Positions 14,883 through 24,934 of a stretch of DNA of 40,963 bases are shown here, piece by piece. The stretch is from CAMPJM01 sp964440915 (GTDB lineage: Bacteria > Bacteroidota > Bacteroidia > Cytophagales > Cyclobacteriaceae). The stretch is taken from assembly GCA_964440915.1 (NCBI GenBank), contig CAYTTV010000031.1, positions 1 through 40,963 on the forward strand, given 5' to 3'. Under the pieces are notes generated by a model. It had not been told where the DNA came from. It searched no databases and worked only from the letters and a program-made list of their open reading frames with translations. The stretch's first letter is position 1, and the number at the start of each line of letters is the position of its first letter. The position numbers and the translations under genes were made by a program.

Positions 14883-15425
14883 TTAAATCGGATCGCTATT
14901 GAGAATTTCTTCTTTTAGCTCTCTCGCCCTTTCTAAGTGCTGCCTGATATGATGTAGTGTTTCTTCTGCATAGTTCTCTAATTCGTCATCATCATTTTCA
15001 TCCGCACCATTCTTAAAAATACTTTCCGCCTTTTCATGGTCAATTACCTGGCTACTGATATAGGCACTATCAAACTTATAACCTTCCAATACAGAGAGCG
15101 TTTCTTTCATCGATTTATGAGCAGCATCTAAAGTATCGGGCATGGGTATATTCTTTTTGCCTGCCAGATCCTTGAGCTGTTTCTGGGCATTGGTATGGTC
15201 GCTGATCATAGTGTTTGCAAAATCAATAATATCATCGTGCTCTGATTTTGACACCGCCAATTGACCCATTTCGATCTCTGCTCGATTGGCATAGCCCGCA
15301 TCTCTCACAAAATCCTTGTCTTGATGACTTATCGGATCATTGTTACCATTGTCGTCATCATTATCACAAGACATAAAATACAGTGGGAATAAAAATAAAC
15401 ATAAATAAATCCCACTCTTATTCAT
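14883..15425 (-). CDS. DUF4142 family lipoprotein
   Basis: 180 residues from the chosen start (an in-frame ATG seven codons upstream, at 15446, is possible). The N-terminus MNKSGIYLCLFLFPLYFMSC is a lipoprotein signal with the modified cysteine at 20, followed by an Asp/Asn-rich linker (DNDDDNGNND). The remainder is a four-helix DUF4142 domain (ferritin-like fold), with the recurring pattern of His and Glu residues in helices (EHDD, SDHTNAQ, DHEKAE, HHIRQHLE). Family function is unsettled; members are envelope proteins often associated with stress. It is monocistronic and convergent to gapA. Confidence 0.9.
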   Translation of the reverse strand: MNKSGIYLCLFLFPLYFMSCDNDDDNGNNDPISHQDKDFVRDAGYANRAEIEMGQLAVSKSEHDDIIDFANTMISDHTNAQKQLKDLAGKKNIPMPDTLDAAHKSMKETLSVLEGYKFDSAYISSQVIDHEKAESIFKNGADENDDDELENYAEETLHHIRQHLERARELKEEILNSDPI

Positions 15426-15603
15426 TGCATTTTTTAAATAGTCCATACATGAAAAAATGTAATAACTAATAATAAATAAACATATTAATTATTTTACCAT
15501 GATAGTTGTTTAAAAATATGCTACCAATTTATGTAAAATAAATCGATAAAAGAACTAATGAATTTGTAGTGCTATTCTTTTCCTTGTCCTAAAACTTAGC
15601 CGC

Positions 15604-16137
15604 TCATTGATCTTTCTCAAGTTGAAGGTGAGATGCGGCCAAGATAAGTTTTTCCACTTCATTTACTCCCATTCCAAGTGCGCTGCCCAGATTACGGATA
15701 TTCAATGTTTCTGTCAATTTTCTAATCGCCTCGCATAATATCTCCTTGTGGTCAAATGCTAGATCGATAGGTTCGTTCAGCCCGATCCACTCTACATGAA
15801 TAGCATCAGAAGCTGCTTTTGCTATTTGACCATCGTTCATAAAAGCCAAGAAGGCTATGCTGATTGTCCTTCCACGCGGGTCACGTTTCACTGCTCCAAA
15901 TGCCCCAATTTGCAATACTCCCTGTATCTTGACACTGGTCTCTTCTTCAAGCTCTCTTACTGCTGCCGCTTCGGGCGTTTCATCTATTTCCATAAAACCA
16001 CCCGGCAATGCCCAACATCCTTTAAAAGGATCTTTCTTGCGTTTGATAAAAAGGCCTTCGATTCTTTCTTCGTTTATCCTTAACAAAAGACAGTCGACCG
16101 TAACTGCTGGACGCGGATAATCATACACAAAGCTCAT
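15604..16137 (-). CDS. Nudix hydrolase
   Basis: 177 residues, cytosolic. The Nudix box runs from G47 to V69 with E53, R61, E62, E65 and E66 all present; only the late Gly is Ser (S68). Catalysis is therefore expected, in contrast to AraR in this window, which has the box at the same residue numbers but lacks the glutamates. The pattern AFGAVKRDPRGRTIS resembles the ADP-ribose pyrophosphatase-like Nudix group of Bacteroidota. The substrate is not provable from sequence. No operon partners are evident. Confidence 0.9.
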   Translation of the reverse strand: MSFVYDYPRPAVTVDCLLLRINEERIEGLFIKRKKDPFKGCWALPGGFMEIDETPEAAAVRELEEETSVKIQGVLQIGAFGAVKRDPRGRTISIAFLAFMNDGQIAKAASDAIHVEWIGLNEPIDLAFDHKEILCEAIRKLTETLNIRNLGSALGMGVNEVEKLILAASHLQLEKDQ

Positions 16138-16223
16138 GGTTAGCGTATTTAGTGAAACTCTTTTGACATCTTAAGGTACAAAATTTTGGATTGCGATACC
16201 ATTAAGGAATGTCCATGAACTAC

Positions 16224-16245
16224 AAAGCCCCTGAGCGGGGCCTTT
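16224..16245 (-). terminator. Possible terminator after the cupin gene
   Basis: GCCCC (16227-16231) pairs with GGGGC (16237-16241) around a 5-nt loop, flanked by AAA/TTT with one bulge. It is 38 bp beyond the stop of the cupin gene on the minus strand. The T tract is short, so efficiency is uncertain. Confidence 0.5.
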
Positions 16246-16282
16246 AGTTTAAAGATTGTAATTGCGCATTTTTATTGATAGA

Positions 16283-16786
16283 TTATCGGCCAAAGTCATC
16301 TTGTACCCTGACAATATCCTCTTCATTAGAAGGATTCTCCGCATCAGTATGCTGCCAAATTTCCGCTAAAACACCCCATCCATCAAGTCCTACTAGTCTG
16401 TGACGCTCTCCTTGCTTTAAGGTAATCAGAGCACCCGTACCTAATTCTTTTAGCCCACCTTCTTCATCCGTATCGCTTGTTACCACACCTACATGCCCTT
16501 CTATTACCTTCCAAATCTCGGCCCTGCGATGATGGTACTGCCACGACAAACGCTTTTCAGGTGCCACCACTAAAATTTTAGGACTTAGTTTCCCAGATAT
16601 TTTCAATTGATCTACAGGCATACCATCAAAATAAGTATCGGCAAATGCTTGTGCTTGGCCTTCATTGATAACAAAAAAACCACCCCATGGTCTGGTCTGA
16701 TCCTGATTGTCAATAATAAACCCCTGTTGTTTCAGCCTCTCCTCGATGTTGGCAAAGATTCCCTCTTTCGTTTGTCCTGTATTCAT
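16283..16786 (-). CDS. Cupin protein, mannose-6-phosphate isomerase type II-like
   Basis: 167 residues, a single beta-barrel cupin. It resembles the C-terminal isomerase domain of bifunctional mannose-1-phosphate guanylyltransferase/mannose-6-phosphate isomerase. Metal-site candidates are the histidines and glutamate of YHHRRAEIW and the histidine of QGERHRLVG. The N-terminal RPWGGFFVI resembles the RPWG start of that domain. No nucleotidyltransferase domain is attached. A role in mannose or related sugar phosphate interconversion is plausible; homologues are sometimes labelled phosphoheptose isomerase, which I would not rely on. Confidence 0.78.
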   Translation of the reverse strand: MNTGQTKEGIFANIEERLKQQGFIIDNQDQTRPWGGFFVINEGQAQAFADTYFDGMPVDQLKISGKLSPKILVVAPEKRLSWQYHHRRAEIWKVIEGHVGVVTSDTDEEGGLKELGTGALITLKQGERHRLVGLDGWGVLAEIWQHTDAENPSNEEDIVRVQDDFGR

Positions 16787-16971
16787 AGTAAGTATAAGTT
16801 AGTTTTATTTTCTAGTGGCAAATATGCAAAATTTTATTTAGATGGTATTTCTAACGCATCGGAGAAATAGAGCAACAAACCATAGAAAAGCCCCTATTTT
16901 TCTTGAGGAGTCTAATCAGAAAACGCTATAGGGATTGATATCAGCAATCAACACGCTAATAGACAATTCAA

Positions 16972-18009
16972 CTAATTTATCAGGAAAGCTGGGCAAGGAA
17001 TAAACTTATCCCTTCGCTTCATTTTGTGAGAATCCTTCGTTTTGAAAAGGTAGGTCAGCGTTATTTCATGTGCACCACCTGAGGCCGGCCCTACTTGGGA
17101 AAGGGTAAGATCATAACTATACCCTACCTCGAACTGGGGCATCTTTAGCCCCATCAATAGGACAGCGGTGTGTTGCTTACCATAATTATAAGCTTCCTTT
17201 CCTATTGTGCCACGGTACCATGCCCCCACCATAACGGGATCGTAATAAAAGTGCAATCCCATGTCCACTTGCTGAAAACCTCCCTGCTTTTTGTATATAA
17301 AGGATGGTGCAATGCTGCTTTCTTTGGCCCTGTTCATGGGTCCGTTGTACAGCGGAATCCTAAATCCACCATGAACAGAATACTTGGCTGGCAACCGCTC
17401 ATTTCCTTCTAGCAGAGAGAACTCAGGCCTGTTGAGATGGTATACTGAAGCACCAAACCAACTTCGCTCATTATACAGCAGCAAGCCAGTACTAAAATCA
17501 AAATAACCCGCCTTATCCATATTCAGCACTTGAGGGTCTACGGTGCCAGGCGCTATGCCAGCGTTGCCAAACCCTATTTGATCGTTGAGCAAAAGCTTAC
17601 CATAATCCAGATTCCGTACGACATACCCAAACTGAAGTCCAGGCGTGGCCACCCATCCATTGCCAAAGTTGATCTTGTACGCGTACGAACCCGAAATATT
17701 GGTAGACTCCAAATTGGCAGACCCTGCATTGTCGTGGATAAACATCAACCCAAACCCGCTGTTCAGGCCAATGAGATTGTAATCATATGACAAAGCCATG
17801 GTATTGAAAGCTTTCGGCATATTGGGCCACTGCATTCGATAGGCCATATTGAGCCGATGCATGGGCGTAGACCCTGTAAACCCCGGATTCAAATGCAATG
17901 GCATAGAGTAGAACTGCGAAAACTGTGGATCTTGAGCTTGAACCTGAAAAAATCCCAACACCAAGACAAGACTTATGAAGTATTTATAAATTTTATTAAT
18001 TAATATCAT
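16972..18009 (-). CDS. PorP/SprF family type IX secretion-associated membrane protein
   Basis: 345 residues with an N-terminal signal peptide ending at VQAQ (about 25). The mature start DPQFSQFYSMPLHLNPGFTG is the diagnostic opening of the PorP/SprF family, followed by alternating strands typical of an outer-membrane beta-barrel. In Flavobacterium johnsoniae SprF is needed for the secretion of the adhesin SprB, and PorP paralogues are commonly encoded beside large CHU_C-terminal proteins. Here the start overlaps the stop of the upstream 1823-residue PKD protein by four bases (ATGA), so this gene very likely serves that protein specifically. Confidence 0.92.
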   Translation of the reverse strand: MILINKIYKYFISLVLVLGFFQVQAQDPQFSQFYSMPLHLNPGFTGSTPMHRLNMAYRMQWPNMPKAFNTMALSYDYNLIGLNSGFGLMFIHDNAGSANLESTNISGSYAYKINFGNGWVATPGLQFGYVVRNLDYGKLLLNDQIGFGNAGIAPGTVDPQVLNMDKAGYFDFSTGLLLYNERSWFGASVYHLNRPEFSLLEGNERLPAKYSVHGGFRIPLYNGPMNRAKESSIAPSFIYKKQGGFQQVDMGLHFYYDPVMVGAWYRGTIGKEAYNYGKQHTAVLLMGLKMPQFEVGYSYDLTLSQVGPASGGAHEITLTYLFKTKDSHKMKRRDKFIPCPAFLIN

Positions 18010-21000
18010 CGGATCAACGTTAAATCACCTAACTTTTTGACTGTTTGCCCTTCCCTGAGTACTGCGGATAGCTTGTATAAGTATACACCTGAAGGGCATA
18101 GTTGTCCTTTGTGATAACCATCCCAGCCAATGGCTGTATCCTTGGTTTCGAAAACAAGGTCTCCCCACCGGTTATAAATCAGCAAGTGATAGCGGTCAAC
18201 CTTTCCTTTAAAGACTGGATGAAACACATCGTTTATCCCACCTTGGTCTACATGTCCGCCATTAGCCCCAGAAGGGTTAGGCGTAAAAGCATTTGGAATG
18301 ATCACATCCCCTCCTCCTCCTGCGGTAACCGCTCGCAACACTGTCACCGAATCTTCGCAGCCATATTCACTTCTTACCACCAGCTTGATATTATAAACTC
18401 CCGCCTTTTTGTAGTAATGCACAGGCTCAAACTGGTCGGCACCTTCATAGATAGTCCCATCTCCAAAATCCCACCGAAACCAAACACCTCTCATTGAATA
18501 ATTGGCTACATATACTGGTTCATCGGGAATGTAAACCGTCTCTTTCCTGACTACAAAATCGGGACTCGGCTGTGCATACACCTTCACCACCTGCTCAGAA
18601 ACCGTACTTCCACTTTTTTCGCCGGTCCTATTGACAGCCTGGAGCGTCACTTTGTAATTGCCGGGCTTGTTATAAGTATAGCTAGGATTTATGGCAGTGG
18701 ATGTCCCCATGCCGTCCCCAAAATCCCACAGATATTGGGCATTGTCTGTAAATTTTGAAGTGTTCTTAAATGTCACTGTTAAAGGCCAACACCCTTCGAT
18801 ATGGGCCATTTCAAATGACACATCGGGTTGGGCATCTGAGACGGTCACATTCATAGAATAAGCTTGAGTGCAAAAGCCATTTGACGCAGTCATGGTAATG
18901 GTATAATGTCCATAGGTTTTGTATGCATAAGTACCAGGGTTTGTTTTATTGCTGGTCTCCCCATTGCCAAAATCCCAAGTTGTATTCCAAGCCTCAGCGA
19001 AAGGTGTAGTATTGGTAATAGCAAATACGGCATTAGGAAGCTCTTTTGCTTGGGCATCTAAACTGAAACTTGGTTTTAAGGCAGGATAAACGACTACCTC
19101 TGTACTTACACTATCTTTATACCCTTCGGCAGATATCCCTACATACATCACCTCATAAGTAATCGGACTATTGGTCGTGTTATCAAACAGCGCAGGATCA
19201 TATATATTGGCTAGCTTCCTGCTAAAATCTACTTGCCCTCTCTTTCCTACATACCAATAGTGGCCTCCCACATTTTGTGCGATGATGTTAAATTCAGGTA
19301 TTTCAGGCACGCACACTGTATCTTTCTTAGGGCTCACCGCCATCTGCATAGCAGGATATACCGTCACTACCAGTTTCTTTGTACGCTTGCAAGCATATAC
19401 AGGATCTTCGGCAGTCAGCGTCACTTCATAATAATGATTGTATGTCGTCGTATTGATATACTCATATGAGACACTTGGCCTATCGCTGATAAAGGGGGCC
19501 GAACCATCGCCCCAGCTCCACGTATACCGAACTCCTGGCCGAAAAGCATCGTTCGTAAAGATGACTTTATGACCACTATAAGTATTTTGTGGAGTGGCTG
19601 AAAAGTCCGCTATTACAGCAGGCTGAACTGTTACCTCTTTCATGACTGAATCAGCACATCCTCCTGTGTTTCTTGCGACATACATCACTTCATATGTTTT
19701 AGTCACCTTAGAGTTGTTTTCAAAAGTATATTGCAACAAAGAATGGTCTATGAAAGAAAAGGCATGCTCTCCCTTTTCCCGAATGAACCACGCACTCTCT
19801 TCTTCGGCCGCTCCTTTTGACTTGTCCATGAAACTGACATTCAAAGGTGCGCATCCGGACAAGGTACTGGCTTCGAAATCTGCCTCAACTCGAGGGTGGA
19901 CAATCACCCGAATGGTCGAATCGGCAGTACAACCATTGGCAGACGTGGCCACTAGCTTCAAGTTGTAGTGCAATGCGTTTGTGTAAGAAGTATTGCGATA
20001 GTAGTGCGTGGGAGGATTTGCGCCTTCGGAAATGGTGTTATCCCCCCAAATCCACGTATAGGTCACTGATGCAGGATTGTCTTCTACTTGATGATCAACT
20101 GAAATCGCATAAGGGTCGCATGCATCGGCAGTTACATTAAAATGTGCTTTTGGTTTAGGATGAACCGTCACGACCATACTATCCATCGCAGCACAACCAG
20201 CACTATTTTCTGCTGTCAACTGAATGGCGTATTGCTTGATCTCATTCGTTGTGTTCTCGAACGTATATTCATAAAATGGATCGGTTACTGCCAATACTTT
20301 TCCAGAATTGTATAACACCTCTCCAGAATGGACATCCTTAATGACCCATGTATTGTGCTTACTGTCCAGTCCTGTTTTGGCAATCACCGCAGTAAGGATG
20401 CCGCAACCTTCCATAGGGAAGACCGTAAAGTTTGCATTAGGGTCCTTTTTTACATTTATAGCAACCGGCGTGGAAAGTGGTCGGGTGCACGCACCATTCT
20501 CTGACGCTACTGCCCCTTCCAGATAAACTTTAAAGTCACCAGATTCTTGGAATGTATAGCTAAACTCGGTCTTCAAGTTTCCTTCTATTTCATCTGGATC
20601 GACCATGGTACGCGCGCCAGTTTCAACCCTTTCTATATATAGTGCAAAATCTATTTTTGAAGATTCACCTATAGTTTTGTTGATAAAAGTTGCTTTATAT
20701 GGCCTACAATCATTGCCTTCTGTTGCGATAAGTTCCAGTGTAGGCTCATACATTACTACAGGGTTTACCATGATTTTTTCTGACCATTCCCCTTCACAAC
20801 CATAAAAGTTTTTAGCAGCAAGATGGACAGTGTATTCCATTGGAGCCTCCCCATAGGCTGGTCTGGCATAGGCAATATAAAAATTGTCATCTTTTATGCC
20901 CGTTTCGTTGTCGTTGGATGGTCGTTGGGGATCAAAGGACCAAGTATAATCGCTGATGCCACTAGGATCGGTCACTTTCAGCTCAAACACTACTGAATCG

Positions 21001-23477
21001 CATGCTTCCAAAACAGGTTGAGCCGTAAAGATCGGTTTCGGATTGGGATAGATACGATAGGTATTTACAGCAGGTGCAACGCAAAGACCTGCCTTTTCAA
21101 CAGAAAGCACCACTTCATAATCTAAATGTTTGTTTATTTTATTACCAAACGAATAATCCAAAGTGTTGAAATCTGTACTTTTCCCTTTCTCTTTAATAAT
21201 CTCATCTTTTATTTCCCCATTCAGTACTATAGTCCATTTGTACCGGTCAGCATCTAGTTCCTGTGTAGCCTTATCCGTCACAAATCGAATGGATTTAGGC
21301 GTACAATTCGGTTCGAATGGGCTGTACAAAGGTGTAGTGGTATAGCCTGCTGCAGCACCTGAACGTACTTTTATATAAATAGGCGCGCTGCTTACTACAC
21401 AACTGCTAGGGTCATTGTTTTTGGTCTCAAGCCAAACCGCATAAGTCTCAACACTGTCATTGGGATTATAAAAAGCACTATAATCTATGAATGGTTTGTC
21501 GATGGGAAATGGAATTTCTTTTGTTGCCACACTATCTGTCACAAAAAGTTTATAGGTAACACCCAAAGGAAATCGCTCTACAGTATTGAGGGCAACTGAT
21601 TCATTGAAAAACCTTACCGTATCACCTGGACAGATGAGTTCTTTTTCATAATTGCTTTTCAATAATGCCACAGGTGCGTCTTTTATTTCAATAGATTGGA
21701 TTTTAATAGATTCGCAACCGGCTTGAGAAGTTACTTTCAGCGCTATACGATATGTACCTGGCTTTTTATATGTCCAATTAAAGTTAGACTTTCCACTTCT
21801 ATCCTTATCGAAAGTATGCTCTTTTTCATTTTCTTCCGTATAATCCATGTCCCAAACCCAAGCAATGAGCTTGTCGCCCGGCACATTGTCCGAAACTTTA
21901 CTCTTATTGGTGATCCTTATAGACTGGTTGACGCATGAACCACTAAATGTGAAATCAGGGATAGGGCTTTCATAAATCACCACCTTATTCTCCTCCACTG
22001 TTACACAACCTGTTGAATTGTTTTTTGCGACAATCTCCAGCCTGTATGATCCTGGAGCTGTATAGGTAAGCTCAAAACCATCTCTATTCTCAACATCCTT
22101 GACTCCATTCCCACGCTTGACATTCAGCGTGCTATCGGGGCTAGTCTTAGCACTATTTCTTTTGTATAAATTATAGGCATAGGTAAACCCTTCATTGCTC
22201 TGCATTAGATGACCAAAAGTTACCTTATAAGTTGCCTCCAAATCATCTGCACATAAATGCAGCTCTTTTGTTTGGGCATTATTAATGAATGAGGTTACGG
22301 CAGGCGCATCGATCAAGGCAATGGTTTTTTCCAAAATACCCTCACAAGCTTGTCCATTGACGTTTTTATTGGATACTTTCAGGGTGATCTTTTGCTCTCC
22401 TGGTTTTGCAAAACCCTTTTCAAAAACCAAGTCTTTTTTGTCTTCGAATTTTTGAACATCGCCTGTTTTCAGGTCTTCTATTGTCCAGTCATATCGAATA
22501 GCCGAAGCAGGGATCTCACCAGATGCGGTATAGTAGCCACCGTAAAGTTTTACAGGTTCGCCCGGGCAAAAGGCTTCTGCCTCATCTCCCGCTTGGTTCT
22601 TAATAGTAAAAGCCGCTTCTGGTTTTGCTACAATCTCAATAATGGCTTTCCGCTGAATAGGGGCTTCTGGCCACGGGTTACAGTAGTTCCAGTTGTTCAA
22701 GGTTATCTCAAATCGCTCGCCCACTTTTGCTGTGGCGGGAATCGTGACTTTTGCAGCTCGGCTAAAAGCACCACTAGGACCAGTATCTTTATCCTTATAT
22801 TCTTGCATAGCACCCTCCATAGGAAAAGAGGCAATGGGTGCATCGTCAATCTTTACAATACCGGAAATGTTATTTACTGTGCCATATACAAACTGGGTAG
22901 TACGCTTGGGCCAGTTGACATTTGCTTTTTCTTTTGGAGGAACACAGTTCCAAGTGCTTTCATCCTCAAAATTTACGGAAAATTCTGTGCCCGGGCAGGC
23001 ATAATATATGTCGGGCGTAAGCGCCAAACTCCCGCCATTTTCATTGTCTTTATCCCATACGATGACAGTACCCGATTGCTTTGGAGAGCCACATACTTTG
23101 TTATTGACCAGTACTTGTACGGTTACAGGATAGCTACACTTTGGGTTGGCCCTGTTTTCTTCATACACATGCGTCGCCTCGGGCATTTGATATGTATACA
23201 TCTTTAAATTAGCATCATAGCCAAGGCTCACCACATTATAACGACTTTTACCTTCACCCCAATTTATCTCTACCTTTAAGGAAGAAGTAGGGATTTCGGT
23301 AATGGAATAAAAAGTAAAGTATTTTACTCGTCCAGTAACAGGAGCACAAAAGCCCATTTGGTCAAAACCAGCATCGCTGCCTGGAGCCAGTATGTTGCAT
23401 TCTTGAGCCTGAGCAGTAGAGGCGACACCTACGAAAAGGAGAAAGAAGAATAGTGGTTTGTAAATAAGGTTTTTCAA
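18006..23477 (-). CDS. Giant PKD-repeat surface protein with type B (CHU_C) T9SS sorting domain
   Basis: 1823 residues. A signal peptide is present (1 to about 25, ending AQAQ). The body is a chain of PKD/Ig-like beta domains, several carrying the WDFGDG-type motif (for example WSWGDGS, WDFGNGE, WDFGDGM, WDFGDGT), clearest in the C-terminal third; the N-terminal two thirds are more divergent copies with regularly spaced cysteines. The last about 95 residues (from VIIPNAFTPN through YNRWGDLVFE and GWDGYHKG to LTLIR) are the gliding-motility-associated C-terminal domain used as a type IX secretion signal. It is probably an extracellular adhesin or matrix protein. It is the first gene of an operon with the PorP/SprF gene. 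Confidence 0.94.
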   Translation of the reverse strand: MKNLIYKPLFFFLLFVGVASTAQAQECNILAPGSDAGFDQMGFCAPVTGRVKYFTFYSITEIPTSSLKVEINWGEGKSRYNVVSLGYDANLKMYTYQMPEATHVYEENRANPKCSYPVTVQVLVNNKVCGSPKQSGTVIVWDKDNENGGSLALTPDIYYACPGTEFSVNFEDESTWNCVPPKEKANVNWPKRTTQFVYGTVNNISGIVKIDDAPIASFPMEGAMQEYKDKDTGPSGAFSRAAKVTIPATAKVGERFEITLNNWNYCNPWPEAPIQRKAIIEIVAKPEAAFTIKNQAGDEAEAFCPGEPVKLYGGYYTASGEIPASAIRYDWTIEDLKTGDVQKFEDKKDLVFEKGFAKPGEQKITLKVSNKNVNGQACEGILEKTIALIDAPAVTSFINNAQTKELHLCADDLEATYKVTFGHLMQSNEGFTYAYNLYKRNSAKTSPDSTLNVKRGNGVKDVENRDGFELTYTAPGSYRLEIVAKNNSTGCVTVEENKVVIYESPIPDFTFSGSCVNQSIRITNKSKVSDNVPGDKLIAWVWDMDYTEENEKEHTFDKDRSGKSNFNWTYKKPGTYRIALKVTSQAGCESIKIQSIEIKDAPVALLKSNYEKELICPGDTVRFFNESVALNTVERFPLGVTYKLFVTDSVATKEIPFPIDKPFIDYSAFYNPNDSVETYAVWLETKNNDPSSCVVSSAPIYIKVRSGAAAGYTTTPLYSPFEPNCTPKSIRFVTDKATQELDADRYKWTIVLNGEIKDEIIKEKGKSTDFNTLDYSFGNKINKHLDYEVVLSVEKAGLCVAPAVNTYRIYPNPKPIFTAQPVLEACDSVVFELKVTDPSGISDYTWSFDPQRPSNDNETGIKDDNFYIAYARPAYGEAPMEYTVHLAAKNFYGCEGEWSEKIMVNPVVMYEPTLELIATEGNDCRPYKATFINKTIGESSKIDFALYIERVETGARTMVDPDEIEGNLKTEFSYTFQESGDFKVYLEGAVASENGACTRPLSTPVAINVKKDPNANFTVFPMEGCGILTAVIAKTGLDSKHNTWVIKDVHSGEVLYNSGKVLAVTDPFYEYTFENTTNEIKQYAIQLTAENSAGCAAMDSMVVTVHPKPKAHFNVTADACDPYAISVDHQVEDNPASVTYTWIWGDNTISEGANPPTHYYRNTSYTNALHYNLKLVATSANGCTADSTIRVIVHPRVEADFEASTLSGCAPLNVSFMDKSKGAAEEESAWFIREKGEHAFSFIDHSLLQYTFENNSKVTKTYEVMYVARNTGGCADSVMKEVTVQPAVIADFSATPQNTYSGHKVIFTNDAFRPGVRYTWSWGDGSAPFISDRPSVSYEYINTTTYNHYYEVTLTAEDPVYACKRTKKLVVTVYPAMQMAVSPKKDTVCVPEIPEFNIIAQNVGGHYWYVGKRGQVDFSRKLANIYDPALFDNTTNSPITYEVMYVGISAEGYKDSVSTEVVVYPALKPSFSLDAQAKELPNAVFAITNTTPFAEAWNTTWDFGNGETSNKTNPGTYAYKTYGHYTITMTASNGFCTQAYSMNVTVSDAQPDVSFEMAHIEGCWPLTVTFKNTSKFTDNAQYLWDFGDGMGTSTAINPSYTYNKPGNYKVTLQAVNRTGEKSGSTVSEQVVKVYAQPSPDFVVRKETVYIPDEPVYVANYSMRGVWFRWDFGDGTIYEGADQFEPVHYYKKAGVYNIKLVVRSEYGCEDSVTVLRAVTAGGGGDVIIPNAFTPNPSGANGGHVDQGGINDVFHPVFKGKVDRYHLLIYNRWGDLVFETKDTAIGWDGYHKGQLCPSGVYLYKLSAVLREGQTVKKLGDLTLIR

Positions 23478-23882
23478 TTCAGCTGATTTTAATCTTACTT
23501 CAATAGCTAATTGCTAAATTTCTGTAAAATTAACACCGAATAGACCATAACATTTTTACCTAAATATTCAACATATTACAGGAATAATAAAACCCATTAA
23601 ATTAAAATTAATAGGTTGCTTTATTGAATATCATAAAATTAGTTCCATTATAAACTTGATTATAGAATGAAAAAGGTATTCTTTCAATGTTTTTTTTAGT
23701 ATAAAATAGCTTCCAACAATTCACTAATTATTATACAATCATCGTTTGAAGGAATCTTTAAAAATATAAAATCATACTCTATTGATTTTATTGACTTTCT
23801 ATCAATAAGATACATCAGAACCTGCCAGCCACTTTATTTTTTTACCATGGAAATTGAAAAAATGGATTAAAAACATTCGCTT
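23478..23882. other. AT-rich divergent intergenic region
   Basis: Lies between the PKD protein gene (minus) and the EamA gene (plus). It is very AT-rich and contains no convincing coding frame. I found no TANNTTTG box on the minus strand for the PKD-porP operon; its promoter may be non-canonical or use another sigma factor. Confidence 0.5.
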
Positions 23883-23890
23883 TATCTTTG
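23883..23890 (+). promoter_or_regulatory. -7 promoter box of the EamA gene
   Basis: TATCTTTG is an exact TANNTTTG match 23 bp before the start codon. The nearest TTG lies 26 bp upstream, outside the usual 17-23 bp range, so the -33 element is weak. Confidence 0.5.
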
Positions 23891-23913
23891 CAAGCACAAT
23901 TTGACAAAAGGAT

Positions 23914-24807
23914 ATGTGGAAAAATGTTTTATTGGTTTTTTTAGGCGCTTGCAGCTTTGGCATTTTATCGACCTTCGTAAAAATAGCCTATAGCGAAGGT
24001 TACACGGTTGGAGAAGTTACAGGTGCGCAAGTGTTTTTTGGCATGTCTGTTTTGTGGATTATTTATGGCGCCGGCAAGGCGCTTGGATTCTTCAGCAAAA
24101 GCAAAGGAAAAAAAGAACCATTCTGGAAACTAATGCTTTCGGGGCTTTCTACAGGATCCGTGAGCATATTATATTATATGTGTGTCGAATTAATTCCTGC
24201 TTCCATTGCGATCATATTATTGATGCAGTTCATCTGGATGAGTGTATTAATCGAATTCATTGTATTCAAGGAAAGGCCTTCAAGGTTGCAAATCTTAAGC
24301 GTGCTGTTGGTTTTGGGAGGCACAACATTAGCAGCTGGAATTTTTAATCACCAGGCGTTTATACTATCGTTCAAAGGCATAATTTTCGGCTTGTTGGCAG
24401 CTTTTGCTTATGCTATCTTCCTGATCGTCAACGGAAGGGTAGGCAACAATTACCCGGCCGTTCAGAAAAGTGCGTTTATGCTCACGGGGGCGTGCATCTT
24501 GGTATTTATCGTATTTCCACCCACTTTTTTATATAGTGGTGTTTTAGGACAAGGGCTTTGGTTTTGGGGTATTCTGCTATCACTCTTCGGAACAGTGCTC
24601 CCTCCTTTATTCTATGCCATAGGCATACCCAAGGTTGGTATACCGTTGAGCTCAATTCTCTCAGCGGTGGAACTTCCAGTAGCAGTGGGCATGTCCTACT
24701 TTCTTTTATCCGAGAAAGTAAGCGGCCTTCAATGGCTGGGCGTGGTGATTATCCTTTTGGCTATCATCTGGCCAAATTGGTTGAAGATGAAAGGAGTTAG
24801 AAGATAG
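23914..24807 (+). CDS. EamA/DMT family transporter
   Basis: 297 residues with ten hydrophobic helices in two EamA repeats (about 4-130 and 148-290). Typical points are LLMQFIWMSVLIEFIVFKERPS at the end of the first repeat and FLLSEKVSGLQWLGVVIILLA at the end of the second. These inner-membrane proteins of the drug/metabolite superfamily export amino acids or other metabolites; the substrate cannot be read from the sequence. It is monocistronic, with a short leader after the predicted -7 box. Confidence 0.9.
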   Translation: MWKNVLLVFLGACSFGILSTFVKIAYSEGYTVGEVTGAQVFFGMSVLWIIYGAGKALGFFSKSKGKKEPFWKLMLSGLSTGSVSILYYMCVELIPASIAIILLMQFIWMSVLIEFIVFKERPSRLQILSVLLVLGGTTLAAGIFNHQAFILSFKGIIFGLLAAFAYAIFLIVNGRVGNNYPAVQKSAFMLTGACILVFIVFPPTFLYSGVLGQGLWFWGILLSLFGTVLPPLFYAIGIPKVGIPLSSILSAVELPVAVGMSYFLLSEKVSGLQWLGVVIILLAIIWPNWLKMKGVRR

Positions 24808-24934
24808 AGGTTAGTACGTTCCTGATATTGGTTGACCACTAAACATGGAAAACTTATGGAAGCGAATTTAAGGGAACTACGATTTAATCTAACAGGTTTT
24901 CAACTATCAAATAGTTTATATATACTTCCCTAAA

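Noticed and set aside
22350..23207. 285-codon open frame on the plus strand
   Set aside because: It lies entirely antisense to the PKD surface protein, which has a signal peptide, domain motifs and a sorting domain; the frame has unnatural composition rich in Cys, Phe and Arg.
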